The notes beneath the pieces are model-generated. The model searched no databases. It had not been told where the DNA came from and worked only from the letters and a program-made list of their open reading frames with translations. This document shows positions 1-5,958 of a stretch of 7,150 bases of DNA, piece by piece (position 1 is the stretch's first letter; every line of letters begins with the position of its first letter). The position numbers were made by a program, and so were the translations under genes. Source of the stretch: Bacilli bacterium (GTDB lineage Bacteria; Bacillota_I; Bacilli_A; ML615J-28; CAG-698). The stretch lies in contig JAQUYJ010000048.1 of NCBI GenBank assembly GCA_028691905.1, positions 1-7,150 of the forward strand. Reading direction: 5' to 3'.

Positions 1-591
1 ACCTTTACTGATGTTGTTTGTTAGATAAAGTGTTGTCCATTGACTTTCAATCCCACCACGGTCGACAACGTCACCAGTTAAAAAAGTAAAAGCAATATCT
101 GGATTCTTTGTATAGGCTGTATTTAATAAATTGTTAAGGATAGTAGCTGAAGATGAAAATTGGGGATCCGTAATATGAAGAAAGGTAAATGTGTCACTTG
201 TTGTAGCAGTTTGAAAGGAATAATTTTTGGAAAATACAGTTTTCCCAACCCGATAAATATATTTCGTGTTTGGTTCCAAATCTGTCAATTCAACTGTAAC
301 AATGTAACGTTCTGCAAATCCATTGGATAAATAACCACTTTCATTTGCGGGTTTGGAAAATAAGCGTTCTGTTCCAAATACTGTCACTTTATTAGCATAG
401 GTAGGATCATCCGCCTTAGTGTAGTCAACAAATGTCCCTGTAATATCCGAATGATAATTGATATGAATCGTGGTTGCTAAATCGGGACCAGGATTCGTAT
501 TGATGTTATAGGCTTCGGTTGCAGCTGTTTTTATACTTAATCCACTTAAAAATAAGAAAGTAAAAAGCACAAATGTAAAAATTTTTTTCAT
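1..591 (-). CDS. Secreted metallophosphoesterase, purple acid phosphatase-like (3' part outside window)
   Basis: This reading frame is open from an ATG at 591 to the window edge, giving the first 197 residues. Residues 1-24 look like a signal peptide: MKKIF, a hydrophobic stretch to about residue 19, then a probable cleavage near TAA|TEAY, so the protein should be exported. Residues about 30-130 resemble the fibronectin-III-like N-terminal domain of purple acid phosphatases, including the pattern LTDLEPNTKYIYRVG (102-116) and a closing FQT. The metallophosphoesterase core follows with HITDPQF (139-145, metal-ligand D142) and TGDVVDRGG (172-180, GDxxDxG motif). The downstream GNHD and histidine motifs lie beyond the edge. 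GGAGGA stands 4 bases before the ATG, and the gene has its own promoter. The substrate cannot be read from the sequence; a phosphomonoesterase or phosphodiesterase acting outside the cell is the family expectation. The gene is incomplete because of the window, not visibly broken. Confidence 0.88.
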   Translation of the reverse strand, partial: MKKIFTFVLFTFLFLSGLSIKTAATEAYNINTNPGPDLATTIHINYHSDITGTFVDYTKADDPTYANKVTVFGTERLFSKPANESGYLSNGFAERYIVTVELTDLEPNTKYIYRVGKTVFSKNYSFQTATTSDTFTFLHITDPQFSSSATILNNLLNTAYTKNPDIAFTFLTGDVVDRGGIESQWTTLYLTNNISKG

Positions 592-608
592 AAATTCCTC
601 CGATATTC

Positions 609-638
609 ATTATAGCATATTTAAAGAGGTAGTGTCCA
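609..638 (-). promoter_or_regulatory. Promoter of the secreted phosphoesterase (extended -10)
   Basis: On the minus strand TGGACA (633-638) is followed after 18 bases by TATAAT (609-614), and the -10 is preceded by TGC, making an extended -10 element. Transcription would begin near 602, so the leader before the GGAGGA ribosome site (596-601) is almost absent. The promoter sits in the 60-base gap after the thioesterase gene. I see no terminator hairpin in that gap, so read-through from upstream may add to expression. Confidence 0.7.
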
Positions 639-651
639 TTTTTATTTATAT

Positions 652-1146
652 TTATTTAAAATGTTTTAAATCCTCTTCTGTTATATCTTCTTGTAACCAT
701 TCCCGGTGATGAAAATCCTGATCCGTTATTTTCTCAATGGGCAGTTTCAAAAAACGGGCAGTTGCAGTAGCAAGAATTCGGTGTTGATCGTATATTTCCG
801 CTTCACTTTCATAAATTAAACGAGTATTTCTTGTTACACGGGCTACAACTTTTAATTCTTTAAATAATGGGACCGGTAATTTGAATTTCACATTTATGTC
901 AGCAGTGACACTCCACGTATCTTTTTCTTCAATTTGAATGGCTCTTCCCATTGTTTCATCAAGCACCGCTGTGATTATCCCACCATGCAAACGGTCCGGA
1001 TAACTCTGATGGTGATTCAGGGGAGTAAAAAAACTCACTAACTCCTTTTTATCCGTCTCATAGAAACGCATATGAAGACCGGCCTGATTTTCCAATCCGC
1101 ATAAAAAACAACTTCTGCTATTATATTGTTTGTTAATGATTTTCAT
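652..1146 (-). CDS. PaaI-family hotdog-fold thioesterase
   Basis: The 164-residue protein is a single hotdog domain of the PaaI/acyl-CoA thioesterase type, which hydrolyses thioesters of CoA in the cytoplasm. The diagnostic part is RLHGGIITAVLDETMG (52-67), where HGG and the following D63/E64 form the usual substrate and catalytic region. The strand VTADINVKFKLPVP (80-93) and the closing LATATARFLKL (125-135) complete the fold. The N-terminus carries SRSCFLCG (10-17) followed by AGLHMRFYE, a Cys-x-x-Cys variant seen in one branch of these small thioesterases; whether it binds metal is unknown. The start at 1146 lies 14 bases inside the preceding flavin-reductase-like gene with only a weak GGAAA ribosome site, which suggests translational coupling. 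The C-terminal tail (about 145-164) is charged and less family-like. The true acyl substrate is not predictable. Confidence 0.85.
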   Translation of the reverse strand: MKIINKQYNSRSCFLCGLENQAGLHMRFYETDKKELVSFFTPLNHHQSYPDRLHGGIITAVLDETMGRAIQIEEKDTWSVTADINVKFKLPVPLFKELKVVARVTRNTRLIYESEAEIYDQHRILATATARFLKLPIEKITDQDFHHREWLQEDITEEDLKHFK

Positions 1147-1600
1147 AAATTTCCACTATTTCTCCGAAATACATTTCATGAACATCATTGTTAGCATAAT
1201 ATATTTCTTTAACCAGTTTGGGGAAATGCTTTTCGTCCAGTGGCTGTTGATAGGCTTTTTTGCATAGAATGGTCATATATGCCTCTTTGAATGTAACACT
1301 TTCGCCGATTGGCATCGGATTAAATCCAGCGTTTTTAACTTTATCCACTTTCCTCCCCGATTGTGAACCAAGAATTGACATCGCTTCTTTATATGGAGCA
1401 TCATAAAAACTCACTGTGAAATACGATTGATTTTCCATAAATTGATAGGTATAGCGACTGGGGCGAACAAAACATATCAACATATTCATACGCCAGATTG
1501 TACCAATAAATCCCCATCCAATCGTCATGGTATTATAATGGTCCATATTACCGGCAGTTAACAACGCTCCCTGATTAATTTTTTTCGCAAGATCATTCAT
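1133..1600 (-). CDS. Flavin reductase-like FMN-binding split-barrel protein
   Basis: The 155-residue product matches the flavin reductase/DIM6-NTAB type of split-barrel flavoproteins. Characteristic segments are GALLTAGNMDHYNTMTIGWG (11-30), CFVRPSRYTYQFM (43-55, the usual flavin phosphate-contact loop), FTVSFYD (61-67) and ILGSQSGRKVDKVKNAG (76-92). Such proteins bind FMN and use NAD(P)H or receive electrons; the actual partner is unknown. The N-terminus is a few residues shorter than usual for the family, but no other standard start is in frame close upstream. The ATG at 1600 is preceded by GGAG at 1613-1616, 12 bases away, which is long. The start overlaps the end of the nucleoside kinase gene by 8 bases, and the end overlaps the thioesterase start by 14 bases, so it is an internal gene of a coupled operon. 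Confidence 0.82.
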   Translation of the reverse strand: MNDLAKKINQGALLTAGNMDHYNTMTIGWGFIGTIWRMNMLICFVRPSRYTYQFMENQSYFTVSFYDAPYKEAMSILGSQSGRKVDKVKNAGFNPMPIGESVTFKEAYMTILCKKAYQQPLDEKHFPKLVKEIYYANNDVHEMYFGEIVEIYENH

Positions 1601-3230
1601 AAAAACAACTGTCTCCGATAAATTCGCGTAACAAGGAATTACATGGAACTAATCGGTCATCTATATCTTTAAAATATTTCAAAAATTTAATCAGCCGATT
1701 TGCAGGAATAAAATATTCACTGTTTCGATCAATGCTTTCCAGTGCTGGTAAAGCATATTTTTTCATTACCCCCAATTCATAAGTCAGTTCACTATTGAAT
1801 ACGTAATCAGACTGCTCTTGAAAAGGATAAATCCATTTAAATTCCCCTCGCCGGACAGAATTCCACATAGAGAAAGTATTTTCCGGAGATGTTTTTCGAT
1901 ATTTAGCGTCCCGTACTACTCTTCGCAACAAACGCAAATCAGTTGGATTGATGGGGGTATGGTTATCAATGTTTATTTGAGACAACGGACTGATATAGAT
2001 TTTGAATTTTTGATGTTTTGGAATAAGGGATGTCAGTCGCTCATTTAAAGCATGAATCCCCTCTATTATAATCGGTTGATTGGGTTTGACTTTTACGCGG
2101 TGCCCTTTGATACGGTGTCCTAACTGAAAATCAAATACAGGCAATTCAACTTCTTCCCCTTGAATCAAAGCAAGCAATTGTTGATTAAACAATTCTACAT
2201 CCAGTGCTTCAATATGCTCTAAATCCGGATTCCCTTCTTCATCTTTTGGAGCATCTTCCCGGTTCAAGTAGTAATCATCAATTGAAATTTTTACCGGTTG
2301 AATACCTCTTGTCATCAATTCAACCCGTAAGCGATGGGAAAAAGTAGTCTTTCCCGATGATGATGGTCCCGCAATAGCAATTAAACGGATATTTTCTATA
2401 TCATCTTTAATTTTCAATCCAAGTTCTGCCAACATATTGTTGTGTTTTGTTTCACACATATTTACCAGATCAATCAATGTGTTGTTATGATGATGTTGAT
2501 TCATTTTTGCTATTGTGTCGCTGTCACATGTTTTAGCCCACATCCTGGCTTCTGTCAGCATTTTCCCAAAACGCGGGGAATCTTCAAAAGGTGGAATACG
2601 GCCTTCTTCTTCCGCACGTGGATACTGCAGTAAAAAATAGGGATGATATAATAAAAGTTTAAAATTGTCCAGGCATCGTGTATTGGATACCATGTAACCG
2701 AACATGTAATTGGTGTATCCATCGCATTCATACAGGTTCACTTCATCTTCAGGGCGATATGCCAATACTTCAACTTTGTCATCATATCCTTTTTCATGGT
2801 ATAATTGCAAAGCTTTCTCTTTATCAATCTTTTTTCGTATAATTGGAAATTCAGCTGCAATAATTTCTTCCATTTTTGTTCGCAGTTGATTGATAAATGA
2901 TTGGTCTATTTTAAATTTTTTCCCAATTAATTCACAAGAAACAGAACGGGAAACACAATAATGAAATTTCACTTTTATACCGGGAATTAAACGCTCCAGT
3001 GCCATTATAATTAGGTAACGCAGACTTGTTTCATAAGCCCGCATTGCTTCATAAGAATCTAAATCTAAAAATTCTACCTGGCAATCATAATTGATATAAT
3101 AACCCAGTTCCCGTAACCGATTATTCACTTTTGCAAGATAAGCAGGAATTTGAAATTTTTTTGCCAATTCTTCCAATGTAATCTTTTCTTCAAATATAAT
3201 TTTTTGATTATTCAATTCGACTGTGTACAT
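1593..3230 (-). CDS. Nucleoside (uridine) kinase-like protein with N-terminal TGS and ThrRS-like domains
   Basis: The 545-residue protein has three parts. Residues 1-58 form a TGS-like beta-grasp domain. Residues about 60-200 resemble the second additional domain of threonyl-tRNA synthetase, ending in a VSNTRCLDNFKLLLY segment (181-195). Residues about 280-500 are a uridine kinase/phosphoribulokinase-type P-loop kinase with Walker A GPSSSGKT (288-295), the substrate-side DDYY (318-321), EGIHALNE (390-397) and the arginine-rich lid RLLRRVVRDAKYR (433-445). This architecture and length are typical of the cytoplasmic nucleoside kinases annotated in Bacillota and Thermotoga, which would phosphorylate uridine or another nucleoside for salvage; the exact substrate is not fixed by sequence. 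In the synthetase-like part the zinc-binding HxxxH of ThrRS is replaced (ETSLR at 67-71). The ATG at 3230 has AAAGGA about 6 bases upstream and lies 19 bases inside the membrane protein gene. The stop is TGA. Confidence 0.88.
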   Translation of the reverse strand: MYTVELNNQKIIFEEKITLEELAKKFQIPAYLAKVNNRLRELGYYINYDCQVEFLDLDSYEAMRAYETSLRYLIIMALERLIPGIKVKFHYCVSRSVSCELIGKKFKIDQSFINQLRTKMEEIIAAEFPIIRKKIDKEKALQLYHEKGYDDKVEVLAYRPEDEVNLYECDGYTNYMFGYMVSNTRCLDNFKLLLYHPYFLLQYPRAEEEGRIPPFEDSPRFGKMLTEARMWAKTCDSDTIAKMNQHHHNNTLIDLVNMCETKHNNMLAELGLKIKDDIENIRLIAIAGPSSSGKTTFSHRLRVELMTRGIQPVKISIDDYYLNREDAPKDEEGNPDLEHIEALDVELFNQQLLALIQGEEVELPVFDFQLGHRIKGHRVKVKPNQPIIIEGIHALNERLTSLIPKHQKFKIYISPLSQINIDNHTPINPTDLRLLRRVVRDAKYRKTSPENTFSMWNSVRRGEFKWIYPFQEQSDYVFNSELTYELGVMKKYALPALESIDRNSEYFIPANRLIKFLKYFKDIDDRLVPCNSLLREFIGDSCFYE

Positions 3231-4516
3231 ATAACATCCTTTCTTGATTTCTCGTTTGGGAAATCAGCAATACTTAACATAATCAATAGGGTAATCATCA
3301 CAATAACACCATAGAAAGTAGTATCGAATAACCCCTGGGTAAAAACAATTAATAATAAAATAAATAAATAACGGTTCATTTGTGTTTTTTCTTTTAGAAG
3401 ATTAAAAAGCTGATAAACAAAATGACTGAACGGCAATAATCCAAATATTCCTAAGGTAACAATGGTATGTACCAGATAATTTGGAAAATACCTTAATTCG
3501 TAACCAATGCTTTGTGATATTTCCTTGAGAAAATAAACCGATGATAAAACACCATTTCCAAATAAAGGACTCAATCGCCAAGCCTGAAGACCCATAGCGA
3601 ATATTTCCTGTTGATCCTGGTAAGCAAAAAAAGTAATTCTTTCATACCAAAGCATGGTCATTCCAGTCGGATTGGACACCAACAAACGGAAAACAAGAGC
3701 AATAATAATATAAATAAGAAAGGTTTTTATCAAGCGGATTTTATTGATGGCTGACCGGAAAGTGAGCACACAATAAGGAATAGCACAAACCAGCAATGCA
3801 ATATAGGCTCCTCTTGAAGCAAACAAAACTACCATACTGATTTGGAAAAAGAGAATGAACAAATAGCGAAGCTTTACCTCATTTCTTAAGTAATATACGG
3901 TGGTCAAGGGAATGCTGATTAGGTAGAAAAAACTTATTTCAGAGAATCTGCCCCACCCCATATTCAGGTCAGCCAGCGTTAATAAAAAAGTTCCCTGCCA
4001 ATATTGGATAAAACCAAGCACTATTTCAATAAATAGAGCAAAAGAAAAATAAATAACCACCCGTATAACATAGCTCTGTTTGGTTTTTTTTTCAATATTT
4101 GAAAAGTACATCCATACATATATAAATAACAACATATGAATGATGCCGGTTACAGATGATAGGATATCAACAGTATAAAGCATGGATATTCCCATAAATA
4201 GAAGAAATAAAAACATGCTTTTTGCTACCGGATTAAATTGCTTGATTCGATTCTTGATGAAATCATAACAGGCAAGCAGTACTATTAATCCGCCCATTAT
4301 ATAAACAGGTATATCAATTCGGGGCTGATAAAAAGCAATCAAACTGGCGATAGCAAGAGGAATCATGTAAATCCGACTGTAATTGCGATAAAGAATAAAT
4401 ATTCCGACCACAAACATCACAGCCAAATAACCAATGGTCCATTGCAAGTACCAATTTGTTATAGCAACAAGAAATAATATGATTGTAAAAAGGTCACTTT
4501 TAATGAATCGCTCCAT
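3212..4516 (-). CDS. O-antigen ligase/polymerase-like polytopic membrane protein
   Basis: With the start at 4516 the protein has 434 residues and about 10-12 hydrophobic helices spread over its length. The family signs are LFASRGAYIALLV (231-243), a Ser-Arg-Gly motif at the end of a helix, then a long outside loop with LFGNGVLSSVYF (318-329) and NYLVHTIVTLGIFGLLP (346-362), matching the G-x-G and histidine-plus-Gly-rich helix of WaaL/Wzy-type proteins. Those enzymes join or polymerise undecaprenyl-linked glycans outside the membrane; in a Gram-positive cell this would be a surface or capsular polysaccharide or a glycosylated protein, which is inference. ATG 4516 is preferred because AGGTGA stands 5 bases before it and the promoter -10 lies just upstream. 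An in-frame ATG at 4666 would place the first 50 residues, which are polar, across the rplT terminator. The gene heads a four-gene overlapping operon. Confidence 0.82.
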   Translation of the reverse strand: MERFIKSDLFTIILFLVAITNWYLQWTIGYLAVMFVVGIFILYRNYSRIYMIPLAIASLIAFYQPRIDIPVYIMGGLIVLLACYDFIKNRIKQFNPVAKSMFLFLLFMGISMLYTVDILSSVTGIIHMLLFIYVWMYFSNIEKKTKQSYVIRVVIYFSFALFIEIVLGFIQYWQGTFLLTLADLNMGWGRFSEISFFYLISIPLTTVYYLRNEVKLRYLFILFFQISMVVLFASRGAYIALLVCAIPYCVLTFRSAINKIRLIKTFLIYIIIALVFRLLVSNPTGMTMLWYERITFFAYQDQQEIFAMGLQAWRLSPLFGNGVLSSVYFLKEISQSIGYELRYFPNYLVHTIVTLGIFGLLPFSHFVYQLFNLLKEKTQMNRYLFILLLIVFTQGLFDTTFYGVIVMITLLIMLSIADFPNEKSRKDVICTQSN

Positions 4517-4531
4517 ATCTTCACCTAGTTT

Positions 4532-4560
4532 ATTATAGCAAAAAGTGCAGGAAAAGTAAA
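4532..4560 (-). promoter_or_regulatory. Promoter of the ligase-kinase-flavoprotein-thioesterase operon
   Basis: The minus strand reads TTTACT (4555-4560), 17 bases, then TATAAT (4532-4537), with TGC directly before the -10 (extended -10). It lies between the rplT terminator and the AGGTGA ribosome site of the membrane protein gene. Transcription would begin near 4525, giving a very short leader. The -35 matches the consensus at only four of six positions; the extended -10 probably compensates. Confidence 0.7.
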
Positions 4561-4584
4561 ACAAAAAAACATTCTGGTTTGGGG

Positions 4585-4617
4585 AAAATAAAAAATCCGA
4601 ATTGGAATCGGATTTTT
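4585..4617 (-). terminator. Intrinsic terminator of the infC-rpmI-rplT operon
   Basis: A perfect 10-bp inverted repeat (AAAAATCCGA and TCGGATTTTT, 4608-4617 and 4591-4600) with a 7-base loop is followed on the minus strand by a T-rich run ending near 4585. It starts 7 bases after the rplT stop codon. The stem core (ATCCGA) is only moderately GC-rich, but the A-run before and T-run after are classic. The A-run on its 5' side could let it work weakly on the plus strand, where no gene requires it. Confidence 0.92.
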
Positions 4618-4623
4618 CTGTTT

Positions 4624-4992
4624 TTATTTTGCTTTCTTGGCAATTGCTTTTTTTGCTGTATCGCAAAGGGTAGCAAAAGTAGTCGGTTCATGAATAGCTA
4701 ATTCCGAAAGCATTTTTCTATTAATTGTAACATCAGCTAATTTTAAACCAAACATTAGTTTGTTATAACTTAATTCATGTAGTCTTGCACCTGCATTAAT
4801 ACGTGCAATCCATAAACGTCTAAATTCTCTCTTTTTTTGTCGGCGATCACGATATGCATAAGATAATGATTTCATTACTTGTGCATTCGCAACACGGTAT
4901 AAAGCATGTTTGGATCCAAAGTATCCTTTGGCTAATTTTAAAATTCTTTTTCGTCTTCTACGGGTAACGAATCCGCCTTTTGTACGTGGCAT
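4624..4992 (-). CDS. rplT: Large ribosomal subunit protein bL20
   Basis: The 122-residue basic protein is a full-length bL20, beginning MPRTKGGFVTRRRRKRILKLAKGYFG in family style and continuing with the conserved RRLWIARINAGARLHELSYNKLMFGLK region. It binds 23S rRNA early in 50S assembly. In Bacillus subtilis it also represses its own operon by acting on the infC leader; the C-terminal half of L20 is the part reported to bind such leaders. The ATG at 4992 has an AAAGGAGGAA ribosome site and lies 15 bases after the rpmI stop. It is the last gene of the operon and is followed by an intrinsic terminator. The C-terminal TAKKAIAKKAK tail is short and lysine-rich, as is common in relatives. Confidence 0.98.
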   Translation of the reverse strand: MPRTKGGFVTRRRRKRILKLAKGYFGSKHALYRVANAQVMKSLSYAYRDRRQKKREFRRLWIARINAGARLHELSYNKLMFGLKLADVTINRKMLSELAIHEPTTFATLCDTAKKAIAKKAK

Positions 4993-5007
4993 AATCTAGT
5001 TCCTCCT

Positions 5008-5208
5008 TTATTTAATATTCGCAATTTGTTGTCTGATACGCTTTAAATCAGAACTACAAACTGTAGCTGATTTGCGTAGGTGACGAACTCGCTTTTGCGT
5101 TTTTCCCGGTGCTAAATGACTAGTGCCTGGACGGCCTCGTTTAACTAAGCCAGTAGCTGTTAATTTAAAACGTTTCTTTGTCCCACTGTGGGTCTTCATT
5201 TTTGGCAT
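5008..5208 (-). CDS. rpmI: Large ribosomal subunit protein bL35
   Basis: The 66-residue product is a complete bL35: MPKMKTHSGTKKRFKLTATG at the start is the family signature, followed by the KRGRPGTSHLAPGKTQKRVRHLRK segment. It is a small basic component of the 50S subunit. The ATG at 5208 is preceded by GGAGAAAG, which overlaps the infC stop region, and the gap to infC is only 12 bases, so the two genes are co-transcribed and probably translated in sequence. The order infC-rpmI-rplT is the widely conserved one. Confidence 0.98.
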   Translation of the reverse strand: MPKMKTHSGTKKRFKLTATGLVKRGRPGTSHLAPGKTQKRVRHLRKSATVCSSDLKRIRQQIANIK

Positions 5209-5220
5209 AATATCTTTCTC

Positions 5221-5766
5221 CTATCTGTTCTTTTCTTTTTTAGGGGCTAACAAAGCAGACATATTTCTTCCTTCTAAAGTTGGTTTTTGTTCAACTGTAG
5301 CTATTTCTTCTGTTCTTGCAATATAATTGTCAAGAACGCTGAAATTGGGATCTCCTGTGTTCAACATTCGAGCTCGTCGATTAAAAGTAAGTGTTACTTT
5401 TAATTTGTTGCCTTCTTCCAAAAATTTCATTCCGTTTCGTAATTTCGTTTCAAAATCATTAGAACTGATAACGGGGGTCAGTCTAATCTCCTTAATACTG
5501 ATGATTTTTTGATTTTTCTTTGCTTCTCTGGCTTTTCGTTGCATTTCATAACGATACTTACTGTAATCCATAAAACGGCAAACCGGTACTTTCGCATTGG
5601 GAGCAACACAGACCAAGTCTAAATTTCTTGCTTCTGCCATTTTAATGGCAATCTGCAATGACTGTTCGCCCAAAGAAGTTCCATTTTCATCAATAACCAA
5701 CACAACATCTGCTTCAATATTCTCATTTACTAAAGCATCACTTTTGCGATCAACATTCTTACTAAT
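5221..5766 (-). CDS. infC: Translation initiation factor IF-3, AUU start
   Basis: The product is IF-3, which binds the 30S subunit, keeps it apart from 50S and proofreads the start codon and initiator tRNA. The N-domain includes LVNENIEADVVLVIDENG and the signature VCRFMDYSKYRYE, then a lysine-rich linker helix (RKAREAKKNQK) and the C-domain (IKEIRLTPVISSNDFETKLRN to RMLNTGDPN). I place the start at ATT (5764-5766), giving 181 residues beginning M-SKNVDR, close to the usual 170-180 and to the MSKD beginning of Bacillus IF-3. A GTG at 5773-5775 is in frame but is itself part of the AGGAGGTG ribosome site, so it cannot serve as start. The ATT stands 8 bases after AGGAGG. IF-3 rejects non-standard start codons, so this start fits self-limitation. 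First gene of the operon, behind an attenuator leader. Confidence 0.95.
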   Translation of the reverse strand: MSKNVDRKSDALVNENIEADVVLVIDENGTSLGEQSLQIAIKMAEARNLDLVCVAPNAKVPVCRFMDYSKYRYEMQRKAREAKKNQKIISIKEIRLTPVISSNDFETKLRNGMKFLEEGNKLKVTLTFNRRARMLNTGDPNFSVLDNYIARTEEIATVEQKPTLEGRNMSALLAPKKEKNR

Positions 5767-5780
5767 ACAAGACACCTCCT
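5764..5780 (-). promoter_or_regulatory. infC ribosome binding site with AUU start codon
   Basis: The minus strand holds AGGAGGTG (5773-5780), an eight-base match to the 16S anti-Shine-Dalgarno, followed by TCTTGT and then ATT (5764-5766). Spacing from AGGAGG to ATT is 8 bases, near ideal. No ATG or TTG lies at a usable distance in this frame, and the only GTG is inside the ribosome site. An AUU start is known for infC in Escherichia coli and supports IF-3 autoregulation. Confidence 0.9.
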
Positions 5781-5925
5781 AAATAATGCTCAAGTGAAAA
5801 TAGAAAAGTGAGTGCCAAATAGCACCCACTACGTATCACAAAAATGATGTAAGTGACGTTTACCTACTGACAAAGTCAATCAGGTGAGAAGTGGGTACTT
5901 CTTCTTTCCACTTGAATTATTACTT
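5767..5925 (-). ncRNA. L20-type autoregulatory leader of the infC operon
   Basis: This 5' leader lies between the promoter and the infC start. It contains an element that can be paired by eye as follows (minus-strand RNA). P2: GUACCCACU (5890-5898) with AGUGGGUGC (5822-5830), 9 bp. Inside P2, P3: ACCU (5882-5885) with AGGU (5862-5865) and UGAC/GUCA (5875-5878, 5868-5871) closed by UUU. P4: ACGUCAC (5853-5859) with GUGAUACGU (5831-5839), with a two-base bulge. An outer P1 of 12 bp joins UUCAAGUGGAAA (5905-5916) to UUUUCACUUGAG (5789-5800). P2 uses the same bases as the 5' arm of the downstream terminator, so it is an antiterminator. In Bacillus subtilis an L20-binding leader controls infC-rpmI-rplT by premature termination; the position, the gene order and the sequence around CUUCUCACCUGAUUGAC are consistent with the same class. 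Confidence 0.85.
5797..5830 (-). terminator. Attenuator (conditional terminator) in the infC leader
   Basis: AGUGGGUGCU (5821-5830) can pair with GGCACUCACU (5807-5816) around an AUUU loop, including two G-U type pairs, and is followed by the U-rich run UUUCUAUUUU (5797-5806). This is a strong intrinsic terminator between promoter and infC. Its 5' arm is also the 3' arm of the antiterminator helix P2, so the two folds exclude each other. An early small hairpin, AAGUGG (5908-5913) with CCACUU (5889-5894), could free the terminator arm and act as an anti-antiterminator. Confidence 0.85.
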
Positions 5926-5929
5926 CTAT

Positions 5930-5958
5930 ACTATACTCTACGAATCGGAATTTGTCAA
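5930..5958 (-). promoter_or_regulatory. Promoter of infC-rpmI-rplT
   Basis: The minus strand has the consensus -35 TTGACA (5953-5958), a 17-base spacer and TATAGT (5930-5935), five of six matches to the -10. Transcription should begin near 5922-5925, giving a leader of about 155-160 bases. The stretch just upstream is a run of A/T that may act as an UP element. The -35 lies only 7 bases after the stop codon of the ABC membrane gene. Confidence 0.85.

Noticed and set aside
1818..2633. Plus-strand open frames at 1818-2048 and 2442-2633
   Set aside because: They lie opposite the well-conserved nucleoside kinase, show no family motifs and lack convincing ribosome sites.
5773..5775. GTG as start codon of infC
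   Set aside because: It is part of the AGGAGGTG Shine-Dalgarno match, leaving no spacer; the ATT at 5764-5766 has ideal spacing and matches the family N-terminus.
5123..5782. Plus-strand open frames opposite rpmI and infC (5123-5326, 5327-5512, 5597-5782)
   Set aside because: They are antisense to clear ribosomal protein and IF-3 genes; their sequence is explained by the coding strand.
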